64,000 nt of DNA from Vicinamibacterales bacterium (GTDB lineage Bacteria; Acidobacteriota; Vicinamibacteria; Vicinamibacterales; UBA8438), in NCBI GenBank assembly GCA_958296065.1, contig CATQHX010000063.1:1-64000 (forward strand), read 5' to 3'. The notes below the pieces were generated by a model. That model worked only from the letters and a program-made list of their open reading frames with translations, searched no databases and was not told where the DNA came from. Position numbers and translations under genes: made by a program. This document shows positions 42,226-51,766 of the stretch, in pieces (position 1 is the first letter of the stretch; every line of letters starts with the position of its first letter).

Positions 42226-43168
42226 TCAATCCAATTGTCTGAGCAAATCGTCCACGGACTCATCACCCGGCCAAGCCCCGCCGAGATCGACCGGGTCGAA
42301 TGCCGCCGCCTTCCTGCGGAGGCCGGGCAACATGTCTTGTGACGCTGGACGCGCTACCGGCAATTGCTCGAACACCCGGTCACCCTCCCCACGTTCACTG
42401 ATCCTCCGAGCCTCGATCAAGCGCGGTTTGCCGTTGACCTTGAAGTGCACGATGCCCTCCAGAGTCGTTCGCTTACCCCAGAGCGGCCGGAGGACCTCTA
42501 CGTGCAGGGATGCTGGGTCCACCCGTCCCGGCAACGCAGACCGCCCGTCCACCAGCAGACGAAACCGGCCGCTGCCGTGCTTGATTTCGTCGAGCCGGCC
42601 GCTAATCACAAAGGGTTGGGGCGACGGAACACGGTCCAGCCACTTCCTTACGCGCGCACAGGTACGGCGGTCCAGAGTAAAGCTCTCGTGGCTCCGACCG
42701 GGCGGGATGAGCTCGAATCCCACATCCGGATTCCTGGCAGCCTTGTCGAACTGGAGAACCGCCTCAAGAACCGAGGTATCGAAGTAATCTCCCGCGGGGC
42801 TGTCCTGCTGGATCTCCTGTATCGCTCTGGCAGCGAGATCGAGCGCAGTATCCTCGACTTTCAGGAGTCGTGTTCCAGATGTCGAACTGGGCAAACGCTT
42901 CACGGGCGTTATCTCCAATCCGGGGAGCCACGACCTCAACGACCGTTGACCCTGACGTGAGGCCCACAAACGTCATATCCATGGTCGCCGCAAGCCACCG
43001 AGGCTTGGCGCCCCTGTCGCTCCCGTCCCCGGTAGCGAGCAGACGAGCCGTGCGTTCTGAAGTCTTCAGGAGGGCGTCCAACACTCGCTGGAAGGTCACC
43101 ACCTTGATCTGACCCTCGCGTTCCGTCAGTCCGCTGATGCGAAGCCGATAGCGTTGCTGCTGCATCAC
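42226..43168 (-). pseudogene. Protein of unknown function, about 310 aa, broken by a frameshift
   Basis: Two frames join into one protein. The N-terminal part (MMQQQRYRLRISGLTEREGQ to AREAFAQFDIWNT) lies in one frame until about 42875. The rest (RLLKVEDTALDLAARAIQEI, then QFDKAARNPDVGFELIPPGR and LLVDGRSALPGRVDPASLHV) lies in the frame one base away. The second frame ends with a stop adjacent to the PIN gene. I recognise no family. It might be a long antitoxin or PIN partner. A sequencing error in a homology-poor region cannot be excluded. Confidence 0.6.
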
Positions 43169-43183
43169 CCAGTCGGACTCCCC

Positions 43184-44854
43184 TCACTCGCCGCCGCCGC
43201 GCCGGTTCGCCTCCAGCGCCTCCCACAGCGCCGCACCCTCGGTATCGACCCCCGTCCCCGGGGCGATCGCGGAGCTGAGCTCCAGGTGCCGGTCGGTCTC
43301 CGGGTCGAACACCGGCCACGGCGGCAGCCCCCCGCGGTTGGGGTTGCCGGTCGCTGCGAACTGCACCCAGTAGCCGCGCATCGCGGCGGAGAGCGCGGTG
43401 TCGGTGTCGGTATAGTCGCCCACCGGGGTGAGGCCGAGCGGGCGCTCGCCGCCCTCCTCCCGGCGCGCCAGCGTGCCGAAGACGTAGACCAGCTCCGCCG
43501 CGTGGTGCGAGCCGAGGTCGGCGCCCCAGGGCGTCGGCGGCACGTGGGTGAAGTGATACAGCCACGTCTGCGCCCCGGCCGCGGCCTGCGACTCGGCGTG
43601 CGCGCGCACCGGCCCGGCGAAGAACAGGTCGTGGATCACCTTGTCGATGGCCGCCTGCGCCGCGTCGGGCGACGAGGCGTCGTAGTGCCCGAGCATCTCG
43701 TCGGCCAGCTCCGGGTAGACGGACCGGACGTAGGTCTCAAACGCCGCGGCGTCAGGGATGTCCATTCCGCGGGTCATCAGGGAGCCTTCATTGCCGTTCA
43801 GGCCGGTGATGAGCGGCACCTTGTGCTGCCGGCCCGCGCGGTACATCGCCAGCGGGTCGTCCGGAATGGCCCAGCCGTCGACGTTCGGGGCCCAGACGTT
43901 GCCGGTGCGCATGAACGGGCTGCCGGCGTCGGCGTTGGACGCCGAGAACACGTCGGCCGCGCTCGCCGCGCGCATCGCGGCCAGCGCCTCGTCGGTGTTC
44001 CCGGTGATACCCAGCGCCGTGGCAACCCGCAGACCTTGTGTCTCGGCCGCCTCCCAGCCGCGCGCCGCCTCGGCCAGCGGCCGGTCCCAGCCGTTGATCC
44101 AGTTGCTCTGGGCGATGGCCCCGTGGAACAGCCCCTCCGCGTGCGGAACGAGCATGACCGACATGACCGCGCCGCCGCCTGCCGACTCCCCGAAGATGGT
44201 CACCCGGCCGGGGTCGCCGCCGAACGTCGCGATATTGTCGCGGACCCACTCGAGCGCCGCCACCATGTCCAGCAGGCCGTAATTCCCGGATGCGCCGTGC
44301 GGCGATTCGGCCGACAGGGCCGGGTGGGCGAGGAAGCCGAAGACGTTGAGGCGGTAGTTGATGGTGACGACCACCGCCCCGTCGGCCGCGAGCGGTGTGC
44401 CGTCGTAGAGGGCGGTCGATCCGGAACCGCCGGTGTAGCCGCCCCCGTGGATCCAGAACAGCACCGGCCGCGGTTCGCTCGACTCGCGCGGCGCCCAGAC
44501 GTTGAGAAACAGGCAGTCCTCGTCCTGGGTGACGTTCTGCCCCCCGTTCTGGACGCAGATCGGCCCGCTCTCGGACGCGTCGCGCACGCCCTCCCAGCCG
44601 ACTACCGGCTCGGGCGGACGCCAGCGCAGGTCGCCGACCGGGGGCGCGGCGTAGGGGATCCCCTTGAAGGCGACGATCTCGTCGTTGCCAGCGGAAACGG
44701 CGCCCCGGAGGGCCCCGCCGGTGACCATGACGGGCGCATCGGGGGCGAGGACGGTCTGGGCGCCGACCGAAGCGGCGCCGCCGGACGCGAGAACCAATGC
44801 GACCGCCGCGCCGACCGCGGCACGTACGATGGAAATGCTCCGGATCATGGTCAT
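43184..44854 (-). CDS. Exported carboxylesterase, type B
   Basis: 556 aa from the ATG at 44854 (MTMIRSISIVRAAVGAAVAL, signal peptide ending near VGAQT). Carboxylesterase/lipase family: oxyanion segment FWIHGGGYTGGSGS, nucleophile Ser in TIFGESAGGGAVMS, catalytic Glu in GLNGNEGSLM and His in DLGSHHAAELVYVF. The Cys pair around ICVQNGG and DEDCLFLNVWAP matches the family disulfide. It hydrolyses esters in the periplasm or outside. Earlier in-frame codons lie upstream of the signal peptide and are not used. Confidence 0.92.
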   Translation of the reverse strand: MTMIRSISIVRAAVGAAVALVLASGGAASVGAQTVLAPDAPVMVTGGALRGAVSAGNDEIVAFKGIPYAAPPVGDLRWRPPEPVVGWEGVRDASESGPICVQNGGQNVTQDEDCLFLNVWAPRESSEPRPVLFWIHGGGYTGGSGSTALYDGTPLAADGAVVVTINYRLNVFGFLAHPALSAESPHGASGNYGLLDMVAALEWVRDNIATFGGDPGRVTIFGESAGGGAVMSVMLVPHAEGLFHGAIAQSNWINGWDRPLAEAARGWEAAETQGLRVATALGITGNTDEALAAMRAASAADVFSASNADAGSPFMRTGNVWAPNVDGWAIPDDPLAMYRAGRQHKVPLITGLNGNEGSLMTRGMDIPDAAAFETYVRSVYPELADEMLGHYDASSPDAAQAAIDKVIHDLFFAGPVRAHAESQAAAGAQTWLYHFTHVPPTPWGADLGSHHAAELVYVFGTLARREEGGERPLGLTPVGDYTDTDTALSAAMRGYWVQFAATGNPNRGGLPPWPVFDPETDRHLELSSAIAPGTGVDTEGAALWEALEANRRGGGE

Positions 44855-45269
44855 GTGTCGTCTCCGCTGTTCGGCGCGGCCTGCGAACGCACATCGCAGC
44901 CGCGACCCGTATTGCGCCGTCTGTCCGATAAGACCTGCTTGTCCGTATCCTAGCGCCCCGAAACGCCTCGCTGGCTCGGCGTTTCGGCCCATCCCCCCCG
45001 CTCCATGACCTTGCGCCTCAGCACTTCGCTGCGCTGCGTCCTGCGGCGCAAGCTCCCAGCCCGACAACGTCGCCTGCGGCTCCGCTTGCCGCCCAACCGG
45101 GCCTGACTGGTAGTCTACGCCGTTCTACGGCGCAGACTCCTAGACGGAAATCGTCGCCCGGGGCTCCGAGCGCCTCCCAACCGTGCCGAACGGGAGTCCG
45201 CGCAGCGAAAACGGCGTAGACTCCTGGCACCGCCTCGCGCGGCGGTCGGCCGAGGCACAGTACGCTCCC
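44855..45269. other. Intergenic region with hairpins and short repeated motif
   Basis: No gene. A 10-bp perfect hairpin at 44958-44987 (CCGAAACGCC, GGCGTTTCGG) could act as a terminator or attenuator. At 45112-45138, AGTCTACGCCG and CGGCGCAGACT form an 11-bp stem with one mismatch. CGGCGTAGACTCC recurs at 45212-45224. Both flanking genes point away from here, so their promoters lie in this stretch. Confidence 0.5.
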
Positions 45270-46568
45270 ATGACGAATCAGCCCTCACCGCCCTGGTACC
45301 GCGAGGTGAACCGCGAGCAGTGGAGGGCCTTCGCCGCCACCTTCCTCGGCTGGATGCTCGACGCGTTCGACTTCACCATCCTGACGTTCATCCTGATCGA
45401 CATCCAGCAGAGCTTCACCGTCGATCGCGCACTGGCCGGCGCGCTGGGAACGGTGACGCTGATGTTCCGGCTGGTGGGCGGGCTGGGCGCGGGCATGATG
45501 GCGGACCGCTACGGACGGAAGCTGCCCCTGATGCTGTCGATCCTCTGGTTCTCGCTCTTCGCGTTCCTGAGCGGCTTCTCGACGTCGTACGCCATGCTCT
45601 TCGCCTTTCGCGCCCTCTTCGGCATCGGGATGGGCGGCCCGTGGGCGGCCGGCATGCCGCTGGCCCTCGAGCAGTGGCCGGCGCGGCTGCGCGGGCTGGC
45701 GTCCGGGCTGCTGCAGGGCGGTTGGTTCTGGGGCTACATGCTGGCCGCCCTGACGTTCCACTACGTCTATCCTCTCTTCAGCGGCCTGCCGGACCCGCTC
45801 AGCGACGCCGACGGCTCGACCCTCGGCTGGCGCGTCATGTTCTGGGTCGGCGTCGTGCCGGCGCTGCTCGTGCCCTGGATCCGGTCGGGAGTCAGCGAGA
45901 GCCCGGTCTGGCTCGAACGCCAGCGTCACCTGCGGGAAGCGGGCGCCGGGAGCACGGCCGAGCGCATGTCGATCCTGCAACTGCTCCGGCCGGACCTGCT
46001 GTGGGCCACCGTGCAGGCGTCGATCCTGATGGGCGCCTTCATGTTCTCCTACTACTCGCTCAGCTTCTGGTACCCGACCTTCCTGCGCGAGGTCGGCCGC
46101 GAACCGCTCGGCTACCTGCTGGCGTTCAATCTCGGCGCCGTCGTGGGCATGGCGCTCTGGGGCCACGCCTCCGAAACGCGGCTAGGCCGGCGCGGCGCGG
46201 TGGCGGCGGCGGCACTGACGGGAGTGGCGGCGATTCCCGCTTACGTCGGCGCGTCGGGGGGTGCGACGCTCGCCCTCGGGGCCGTCGTCATGGGCGCGTC
46301 GGGGGGCGGAGTCTGGGGCATGGCCCCTTCGTACCTCACGGAGCGGTTTCCCACGGCGGTGCGCGGCGTCGGCCCCGGCTTGTCGTACCACGTCGGCGCG
46401 GCACTCGGATCGCTGACGCCGTTCATCCTCGGACGGCTGCAGGACGGCGGGATGACCACGGGGTCGGCGATGACGGCCTGTATTGCCGTGTCCGGCCTGC
46501 TCGTCGCGTCCGTCGTCTGGCTGGGACCGGAGACCCGCGGGCGCCGGTTCACCGCGACAGAGGCGTGA
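45270..46568 (+). CDS. MFS transporter, metabolite:proton symporter type
   Basis: 432 aa with about 12 membrane segments. Start MTNQPSPPWYREVNREQWRA at the ATG at 45270, giving the usual short cytoplasmic N-terminus. The MFS signature between segments 2 and 3 is GAGMMADRYGRKLPLMLSIL, and the N-terminal block FLGWMLDAFDFTILTFILID is characteristic of sugar-acid, aromatic-acid or sialate symporters. Repeat signature in the second half: HASETRLGRRGAVAAAAL. Substrate cannot be fixed from sequence. Confidence 0.9.
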   Translation: MTNQPSPPWYREVNREQWRAFAATFLGWMLDAFDFTILTFILIDIQQSFTVDRALAGALGTVTLMFRLVGGLGAGMMADRYGRKLPLMLSILWFSLFAFLSGFSTSYAMLFAFRALFGIGMGGPWAAGMPLALEQWPARLRGLASGLLQGGWFWGYMLAALTFHYVYPLFSGLPDPLSDADGSTLGWRVMFWVGVVPALLVPWIRSGVSESPVWLERQRHLREAGAGSTAERMSILQLLRPDLLWATVQASILMGAFMFSYYSLSFWYPTFLREVGREPLGYLLAFNLGAVVGMALWGHASETRLGRRGAVAAAALTGVAAIPAYVGASGGATLALGAVVMGASGGGVWGMAPSYLTERFPTAVRGVGPGLSYHVGAALGSLTPFILGRLQDGGMTTGSAMTACIAVSGLLVASVVWLGPETRGRRFTATEA

Positions 46569-46674
46569 GCCGCAGAATAATGGTCCGTTCATGGCGGGCA
46601 CGACCGGAGCCCGACCGAGGGACGGGCGCGGCACTGCGGACAGCGAGCACAAAGAACAACGACGGGAGCGAGCG

Positions 46675-47472
46675 ATGACGAAGCGGCAAGAGCGGGCGCA
46701 TGAGCGCCTCTGGATGGTCGGCGCGATGCTGGCGGCATCGTGCGTCGGCGGGGCGGCGATGCATCTGTTGATGTCCGGCGCGGTGCAGGCGCAGGGAACC
46801 GCCCGCGTGGTCACGGCGACCCAGGTGAATCTGGTCGATGGCGCGGGACAACTGCGGGGCGTGCTCGCCGGGAGCGATCCGGGCGGGCGCACGTCGATCA
46901 CGCTGTACGACCAGGCGGGGCAGGTGCGGAGCACGTTCGGGGTGGAGCCCGACGGAACCCCGCTCCTTCAGCTCAACGGCCCCGGCGGCGAGACGCGGCT
47001 GCGCGCCACGGTTCAGGGCAACGACGCCCTCGTCGTCGCCGGGGCCGCAGCCGAGGGGCAGGGACTGTTCGGCGCGGTCCAGGGACGACCGATCCTGACG
47101 CTGGGCGACGGCGCGCGCAGTCGCCTGCAACTGCATCTGACGGCCGAGGGCCTGCCACGCCTGGCCTTGGCCGACGGCACCGGGCAGGAAGCCGCCTCCT
47201 TCACCGTCGGCAGCGACGACATGCCGCAACTGGCGCTCTCGGCCCGCAACCGGCGACGGGCGGTGCTGACCACGGTCGGCAACGCCACGGTTCTCAACCT
47301 CGGCGGCTCCGCCGGCACGCGCCTCGTCGCGGGAGTGGCGGAGGACGGCGCCCCGAGCATCATCTTCCTGGACGGACAGGGGGCCTTCATGGCGTCGCTC
47401 GGGGAGGTCGGAAACGGGCGCCTCGGTTTCGTCGACGCGGACGGGGAAGTCACCGACGCCACGTCCCGCTGA
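46675..47472 (+). CDS. Exported or anchored repeat protein of unknown function, 265 aa
   Basis: ATG at 46675 with GGAGCGAGCG upstream. A single hydrophobic segment (WMVGAMLAASCVGGAAMHLL) ends near VQAQGTA. The rest is built of repeated beta-like units of about 20-25 residues such as NLVDGAGQLRGVLAGSDPGG, TLYDQAGQVRSTFGVEPDGT, LALADGTGQEAASFTVGSDD and FLDGQGAFMASLGEVGNGRL. The D-x-x-G-x-x-R pattern suggests a stacked beta-structure; similar proteins are seen in Acidobacteria without assigned function. Confidence 0.65.
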   Translation: MTKRQERAHERLWMVGAMLAASCVGGAAMHLLMSGAVQAQGTARVVTATQVNLVDGAGQLRGVLAGSDPGGRTSITLYDQAGQVRSTFGVEPDGTPLLQLNGPGGETRLRATVQGNDALVVAGAAAEGQGLFGAVQGRPILTLGDGARSRLQLHLTAEGLPRLALADGTGQEAASFTVGSDDMPQLALSARNRRRAVLTTVGNATVLNLGGSAGTRLVAGVAEDGAPSIIFLDGQGAFMASLGEVGNGRLGFVDADGEVTDATSR

Positions 47473-47646
47473 TGCCGTTCAGCAGCCCGCCGTCCGGCTG
47501 CCTTCCGGCAGCCCGTGACGGGCCACCGCCCGGTCGACTCCGGCCGGCATGCAGCCGACCCGACGTGCTATTCTGCGCGGCGGCGGCCGACCCGCGTCCA
47601 GTCTCTGCCGTCCTGCGTTGAATCAGTGTCGATGAGAGGTCTTGCC

Positions 47647-49089
47647 ATGCGATTCGCCGACATTCGCCACGCCGTCGTTCTACTGGTCGTCCTGTTCCTC
47701 GCAGCCGGCAGCGCCGCCGCGCAATTATCGGACGACAGCGAACGCCCGCGCCGCATCGCCCTCTGGGGATCGTCGGTCCCCAACGGCACCGGCGACGAGT
47801 TGAACCTCGGCGGCTACACCGGCCGCCTGCGCGAGCTGCTCGAGCCGCGCGGCTGGGCGGTGCTCAACGTCTCGCGGGGCGGCGACAACACGATCACCAT
47901 CACGCCGCGCTTCGAGCCGGAGGGCGAACCCGATCCCGGCACCCGCTACCTGACGCCGGTCGATCCCGGCTACGTGGTCATCGCGCTGTCGCTCGGCAAC
48001 GAGGGCATCATGCGCTGCCCGCCCGGACAGCCTTCGCCCCGCTGCGCCGACTCGCGCGAGGCGGCCGACGCCGTCGCGCAGCAGTTCGCAGACGGCCTGC
48101 AGCGGTTGATTGCCCGGGCGCGGGAGCACGGCATCGCGCCGGTGATCGGCCTTACGTACACGCGCGGCGACTTCACCGAGGCGGAGTACGCCCACACCCG
48201 GGCGACGAACCTGCTGATCAACACGTGGGACGTGCCGAGCGTCAACCTGCTCGGCGCCATCGACGACGGCTACGGACGCTGGGCGCGGGGCTTCTTTCCC
48301 GAGCCGATCCATCCCAACGCGGCCGGCCACACCGAGATGTTCCACGCCTTCGTGCCGACGCTCTTCGACGCGCTGGAAGCCGGCAAGCCGACCCCGACGC
48401 GGTCCGCAGCGAACGGTTTCGCGCGGGTGCGCGGCCGCGGGCGGTCGCCCATGACGTTGAACGTCGACGACACGCTGCGCTCGTTCGGACTGACGTTCCA
48501 GGTCCGGGCCGAGGGCGACGGCACCATCGCCAGCATCGGTGGCGAGACCGTCGGCCACGAGGTGGATTGGGTCACGGTCCCCTTCCGCCGCGCCGAGCTC
48601 GACTTCGAGGCGATCACGCTCACCCCCACCGGCCGGCGCTTTCAGGCCACCCTCGCGATCCAGAACGGACGCTGGTTGTACACCTCCGCGAACGGCAACG
48701 CGGTCACCTCGCCCCAGCCCGGCGCCGATGGGCAGTGGCACCACGTGACCCTGACCCACCACGTGGCGCGCGGCCAGACGCACCTCCACGTCGACGGACG
48801 GCTCGTCGGCACCATCGACGAACGGCTGCAGCCGGACCGCTTCGTGCTCGGCGGCCCCGGCCCCGACTGGTCGACCGCGGTCCCGGCCCCGGCGGACTAC
48901 CGGGACTGGATGGTGCACCGCGCCGGCCTGAACCCCGACGAGGTGGGCGTGCTCCACGGCGGCGGCCTGCTGCAGTCGAGCCTGGAGCTCTACGCGCCGC
49001 TGTCGGACGACGGGTTCGAGAACCACGCGCAGAGCATGTCCGAGGTGCAGGTCGACGGCCGCGCGGTGTCGGCGACGACCGAGGACTGA
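47647..49089 (+). CDS. Exported SGNH-type hydrolase with C-terminal LamG-like domain
   Basis: 480 aa from the ATG at 47647 (MRFADIRHAVVLLVVLFLAA, signal to SAAAQLS); the ATG at 47632 is possible. The N-terminal SGNH hydrolase is read from IALWGSSVPNGTGDELNLGG (the catalytic Ser may be in block I), SRGGDNT, IALSLGNEGI, and EPIHPNAAGHTEMFHAFVPT with Asp/His replaced partly (IHPNAAGH). The C-terminal part (TLRSFGLTFQVRAEGDGTIA, WHHVTLTHHVARGQTHLHVD, GRLVGTI) is a concanavalin/LamG fold. It probably removes acyl groups from a carbohydrate. Confidence 0.8.
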   Translation: MRFADIRHAVVLLVVLFLAAGSAAAQLSDDSERPRRIALWGSSVPNGTGDELNLGGYTGRLRELLEPRGWAVLNVSRGGDNTITITPRFEPEGEPDPGTRYLTPVDPGYVVIALSLGNEGIMRCPPGQPSPRCADSREAADAVAQQFADGLQRLIARAREHGIAPVIGLTYTRGDFTEAEYAHTRATNLLINTWDVPSVNLLGAIDDGYGRWARGFFPEPIHPNAAGHTEMFHAFVPTLFDALEAGKPTPTRSAANGFARVRGRGRSPMTLNVDDTLRSFGLTFQVRAEGDGTIASIGGETVGHEVDWVTVPFRRAELDFEAITLTPTGRRFQATLAIQNGRWLYTSANGNAVTSPQPGADGQWHHVTLTHHVARGQTHLHVDGRLVGTIDERLQPDRFVLGGPGPDWSTAVPAPADYRDWMVHRAGLNPDEVGVLHGGGLLQSSLELYAPLSDDGFENHAQSMSEVQVDGRAVSATTED

Positions 49090-49198
49090 AGCCGGGAGCT
49101 TGCCCCGTGGGAGTCTCGCTGGTGCGGAACTCCCAGCACGACCGAAGGGTCGCGGCAAGCTGCAGGAGCGACGATACGAGCGAGAGGAGCGCGAGACG

Positions 49199-49876
49199 AT
49201 GGGCGGGATGGTCGAGTTCGCGGCGAACGGCAAGGGCTCCGGCGGCTACCTGGCGACGTCGGCGTCCGGTTCCGGACCGGGCGTGATCGTCATCCAGGAG
49301 TGGTGGGGGCTGGTCGATCACGTCAAGGACGTCGCCGACCGCTTCGCGAACGAGGGCTTCGTCGCGCTGGCGCCCGACATGTACCACGGCGAGACCGCCA
49401 CGAGCCCCGACGACGCCGGCAAGCTGATGATGGCGCTCAACATCGAACAGACCGAGCGCGACCTGCGGGGCGCCGTCGACTACCTGCTTGCCCGCGAGGA
49501 GGTGACCGGCGATCGGGTCGGTACCGTCGGATTCTGCATGGGCGGCCAGCTCTCGCTCTTCGCCGCCTGCGCCAACGCGAAGGTCGGCGCCTGCGTCGAC
49601 TTCTACGGCATCCACCCCAACGTGACGCCGGATCTGGCCAGCCTGCAGGCGCCGGTCCTCGGTTTCTTCGCCGAGAAGGACGGCTTCGTCACGCCGGAAG
49701 TGGCCCGCAAGCTGGAGGCCGACCTGCGGGCGGCCGGCAAGCAGGTCGAGATCACGATATTCGAGGGCGCGGATCACGCGTTCTTCAACGACACCCGCGC
49801 CGAGGTGTATCACGCCGATTGCGCCGCCGAGTGCTGGACGCGGATGCTCGCGTTCTATCGGCGGCATCTGGGCTGA
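49199..49876 (+). CDS. Dienelactone hydrolase family protein
   Basis: 225 aa. The ATG at 49199 follows GAGAGGAGCGCGAGACG. The Cys-His-Asp triad of dienelactone hydrolase is seen: Cys in VGTVGFCMGGQLSLFAACA, Asp in GFFAEKDGFVTPEVARKLEA, His in FEGADHAFFNDTR, with the Glu of VIVIQEWWGLVDHVKDVADR. Length and alpha/beta fold are typical. No signal peptide, so it is cytoplasmic, unlike most neighbours. It may hydrolyse lactones from aromatic ring cleavage or other esters. Confidence 0.9.
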   Translation: MGGMVEFAANGKGSGGYLATSASGSGPGVIVIQEWWGLVDHVKDVADRFANEGFVALAPDMYHGETATSPDDAGKLMMALNIEQTERDLRGAVDYLLAREEVTGDRVGTVGFCMGGQLSLFAACANAKVGACVDFYGIHPNVTPDLASLQAPVLGFFAEKDGFVTPEVARKLEADLRAAGKQVEITIFEGADHAFFNDTRAEVYHADCAAECWTRMLAFYRRHLG

Positions 49877-49918
49877 CCGACGGCGCTACGCGTGCCGGCG
49901 CGACGTTGACCGCCCAGA

Positions 49919-51736
49919 CTACGGCAGCGCGAAGGTCAGGATCGTGTTGGTCGCGATCACCGTGACGTACTGCTTCCCGTTCACCTGGTAGGACATCGGG
50001 CTCGACCGTATGGGGCGCGGCGCCTGGTGGCGGAACAACTGCTCGCCAGTCGCCGCGTGGAACGCGTAGAACGCGCCGTCGTCCGCCCCCTGGAACACCA
50101 GGTCACCCGCCGTGGCGAGGTTGCCGCTCGCCCCGATGGGGCTGAGCGCGGGGAACACCGCCTGCCACGCCTCTTCCCCGCTGGCCGGCTCGTAGGCGGT
50201 CAGCGTTGTCGTCGGGATGAACTCGGGAATGCGGCTCAGCTCCTCGAAGTTGGCGCTGTGGCCGTCGCCGTGGGGGCCCGGCTCGAGGCTGTCCCCGAGC
50301 GGCCGGACGATCATCGACACCGCCGCGTTCTTGCCGGTGACGTAGAGCAGCCCGGTACGGGGGCTGAACGCCGGCGAGCCGAAGCTCGATCCGCCGTGGG
50401 CCACGATCAGGTGCTCCTCGGTGGAGTACGGCGTGTACATCTGCCGGCTCCGTGCCTGCTGCTCCGGATCGTCGAGGTGCACGTACGTCGCGCAGAACGG
50501 TGTCATGGGCACGCCGCGCGCGTTGTGCGGGATGGGCTGGGTCGGATAGACCACCTCGCCCGGTACGTTGCTCTCGGTCGGCACCAGCGTCTCGACCATG
50601 GGGTTGATGGGCTCGCCGGTCTCGCGGTTCCAGAGATAGATCAGGCAGTTCTTGCCGGCCGAACCGACGCCGCGAATGATCTCCCCGTCGGCGCCGGTAA
50701 CGTCGAAGAGCACCGGCCCGGTAACGTGATCCCAGTCCCACAGGTCGTGGTGGATCGCCTGGTAATACCAGCGCAGCGCCCCGGTTTCCAGATCGAGCGC
50801 GATGGTGGAGTTGGTGAACAGATTGGCCCCGGGGCGCGCCGATCCGTCGTAGTCCGGTGACGGGTTGCCGGTGTTGAAATAGATGAGCCCGAGATCGAGA
50901 TCGATGGCCGGCTGCGTCCAGACCCCGCCCCCGGCGCGCTGGCCGTCGCCCCACGTGTCCCGCGCCATCTCCCAACCGTCGTCCTGCGGGCGCTGCGGGA
51001 TGGTGTTGAACACCCACTCGATGCCCCCCGTCGTGGCGTCGGTGGCAATCACCAGGCCGCCCGGGATGTGCCCTTCCGAGAGCGCGGCCCCGACGTAGAG
51101 CGTCCCGTCGTGGTACGCCGGCGCGGCGGTGATCCGGTAGCCCAGTTCGTGGGGATCGAGGGTGGGCGGATAGGTGTCCGGGTACTTGGTCTGCAGCGCC
51201 AGCCCGACGACGGGCAGCACCCCGCCGTCGCCGAACGACTCGACGAGCTCGCCCGTCTTCGCATCGGCGGCTACCAGACTCGGGCCGTTGTAGGCGTAGA
51301 TCTTCCCCTCCGCGTAGGTCGGTCCGCGGACCCGGTTGCGGCGCGCCTCGTTCAGCTCGAGGCTCCAGATCTCTTCCCCGGTCACCGCGTTGATGGCGAT
51401 GACGTTGGGCCCGGCGTGGAAGTACATCACGCCGTCGATCACCAGCGGCGTCACCTGGGCGATATCGATGCCGGCCGCCACGTCGTAGGACCACCGCTCG
51501 GCCAGCCCGCCGATGGTCTCGGTGTTGACCTCGTCGAGCGCCGAATAGCGGCTGTTGTCGAGGTCGAGGTTGTGGCTCGTCCAGTTGGTCTGTCCGCCCG
51601 CCGTGATGTTCGGCGGCTGTCCCTGCGTCGTGGTCCGCCCCTGCTGGGCGGCCGCCGCCGACGCGCCCGTCATCAGCGCCACTACGGTCAGAATCGCCGC
51701 AATCGGTCTGATATGCACACTGGTGAATGAGATCAT
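49919..51736 (-). CDS. PQQ-binding-like beta-propeller dehydrogenase, exported
   Basis: 605 aa. Signal peptide MISFTSVHIRPIAAILTVVA to AAAAQQG. Propeller motifs include TNWTSHNLDLDNSRYSALDE, VIAINAVTGEEIWSLELNEA, TIALDLETGALRWYYQAIHH, DLWDWDHVTGPVLFD and LTAYEPASGEEAWQAVFPAL, with the closing strand SYQVNGKQYVTVIATNT. No haem-c domain follows. It is related to but diverged from the quinoprotein at 29534-31603. It is the last gene of a long minus-strand cluster, 30 bp after the ankyrin gene. Confidence 0.87.
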   Translation of the reverse strand: MISFTSVHIRPIAAILTVVALMTGASAAAAQQGRTTTQGQPPNITAGGQTNWTSHNLDLDNSRYSALDEVNTETIGGLAERWSYDVAAGIDIAQVTPLVIDGVMYFHAGPNVIAINAVTGEEIWSLELNEARRNRVRGPTYAEGKIYAYNGPSLVAADAKTGELVESFGDGGVLPVVGLALQTKYPDTYPPTLDPHELGYRITAAPAYHDGTLYVGAALSEGHIPGGLVIATDATTGGIEWVFNTIPQRPQDDGWEMARDTWGDGQRAGGGVWTQPAIDLDLGLIYFNTGNPSPDYDGSARPGANLFTNSTIALDLETGALRWYYQAIHHDLWDWDHVTGPVLFDVTGADGEIIRGVGSAGKNCLIYLWNRETGEPINPMVETLVPTESNVPGEVVYPTQPIPHNARGVPMTPFCATYVHLDDPEQQARSRQMYTPYSTEEHLIVAHGGSSFGSPAFSPRTGLLYVTGKNAAVSMIVRPLGDSLEPGPHGDGHSANFEELSRIPEFIPTTTLTAYEPASGEEAWQAVFPALSPIGASGNLATAGDLVFQGADDGAFYAFHAATGEQLFRHQAPRPIRSSPMSYQVNGKQYVTVIATNTILTFALP

Positions 51737-51766
51737 CTATCGCTCCTTGGTAACGCGAGCGTCCGG

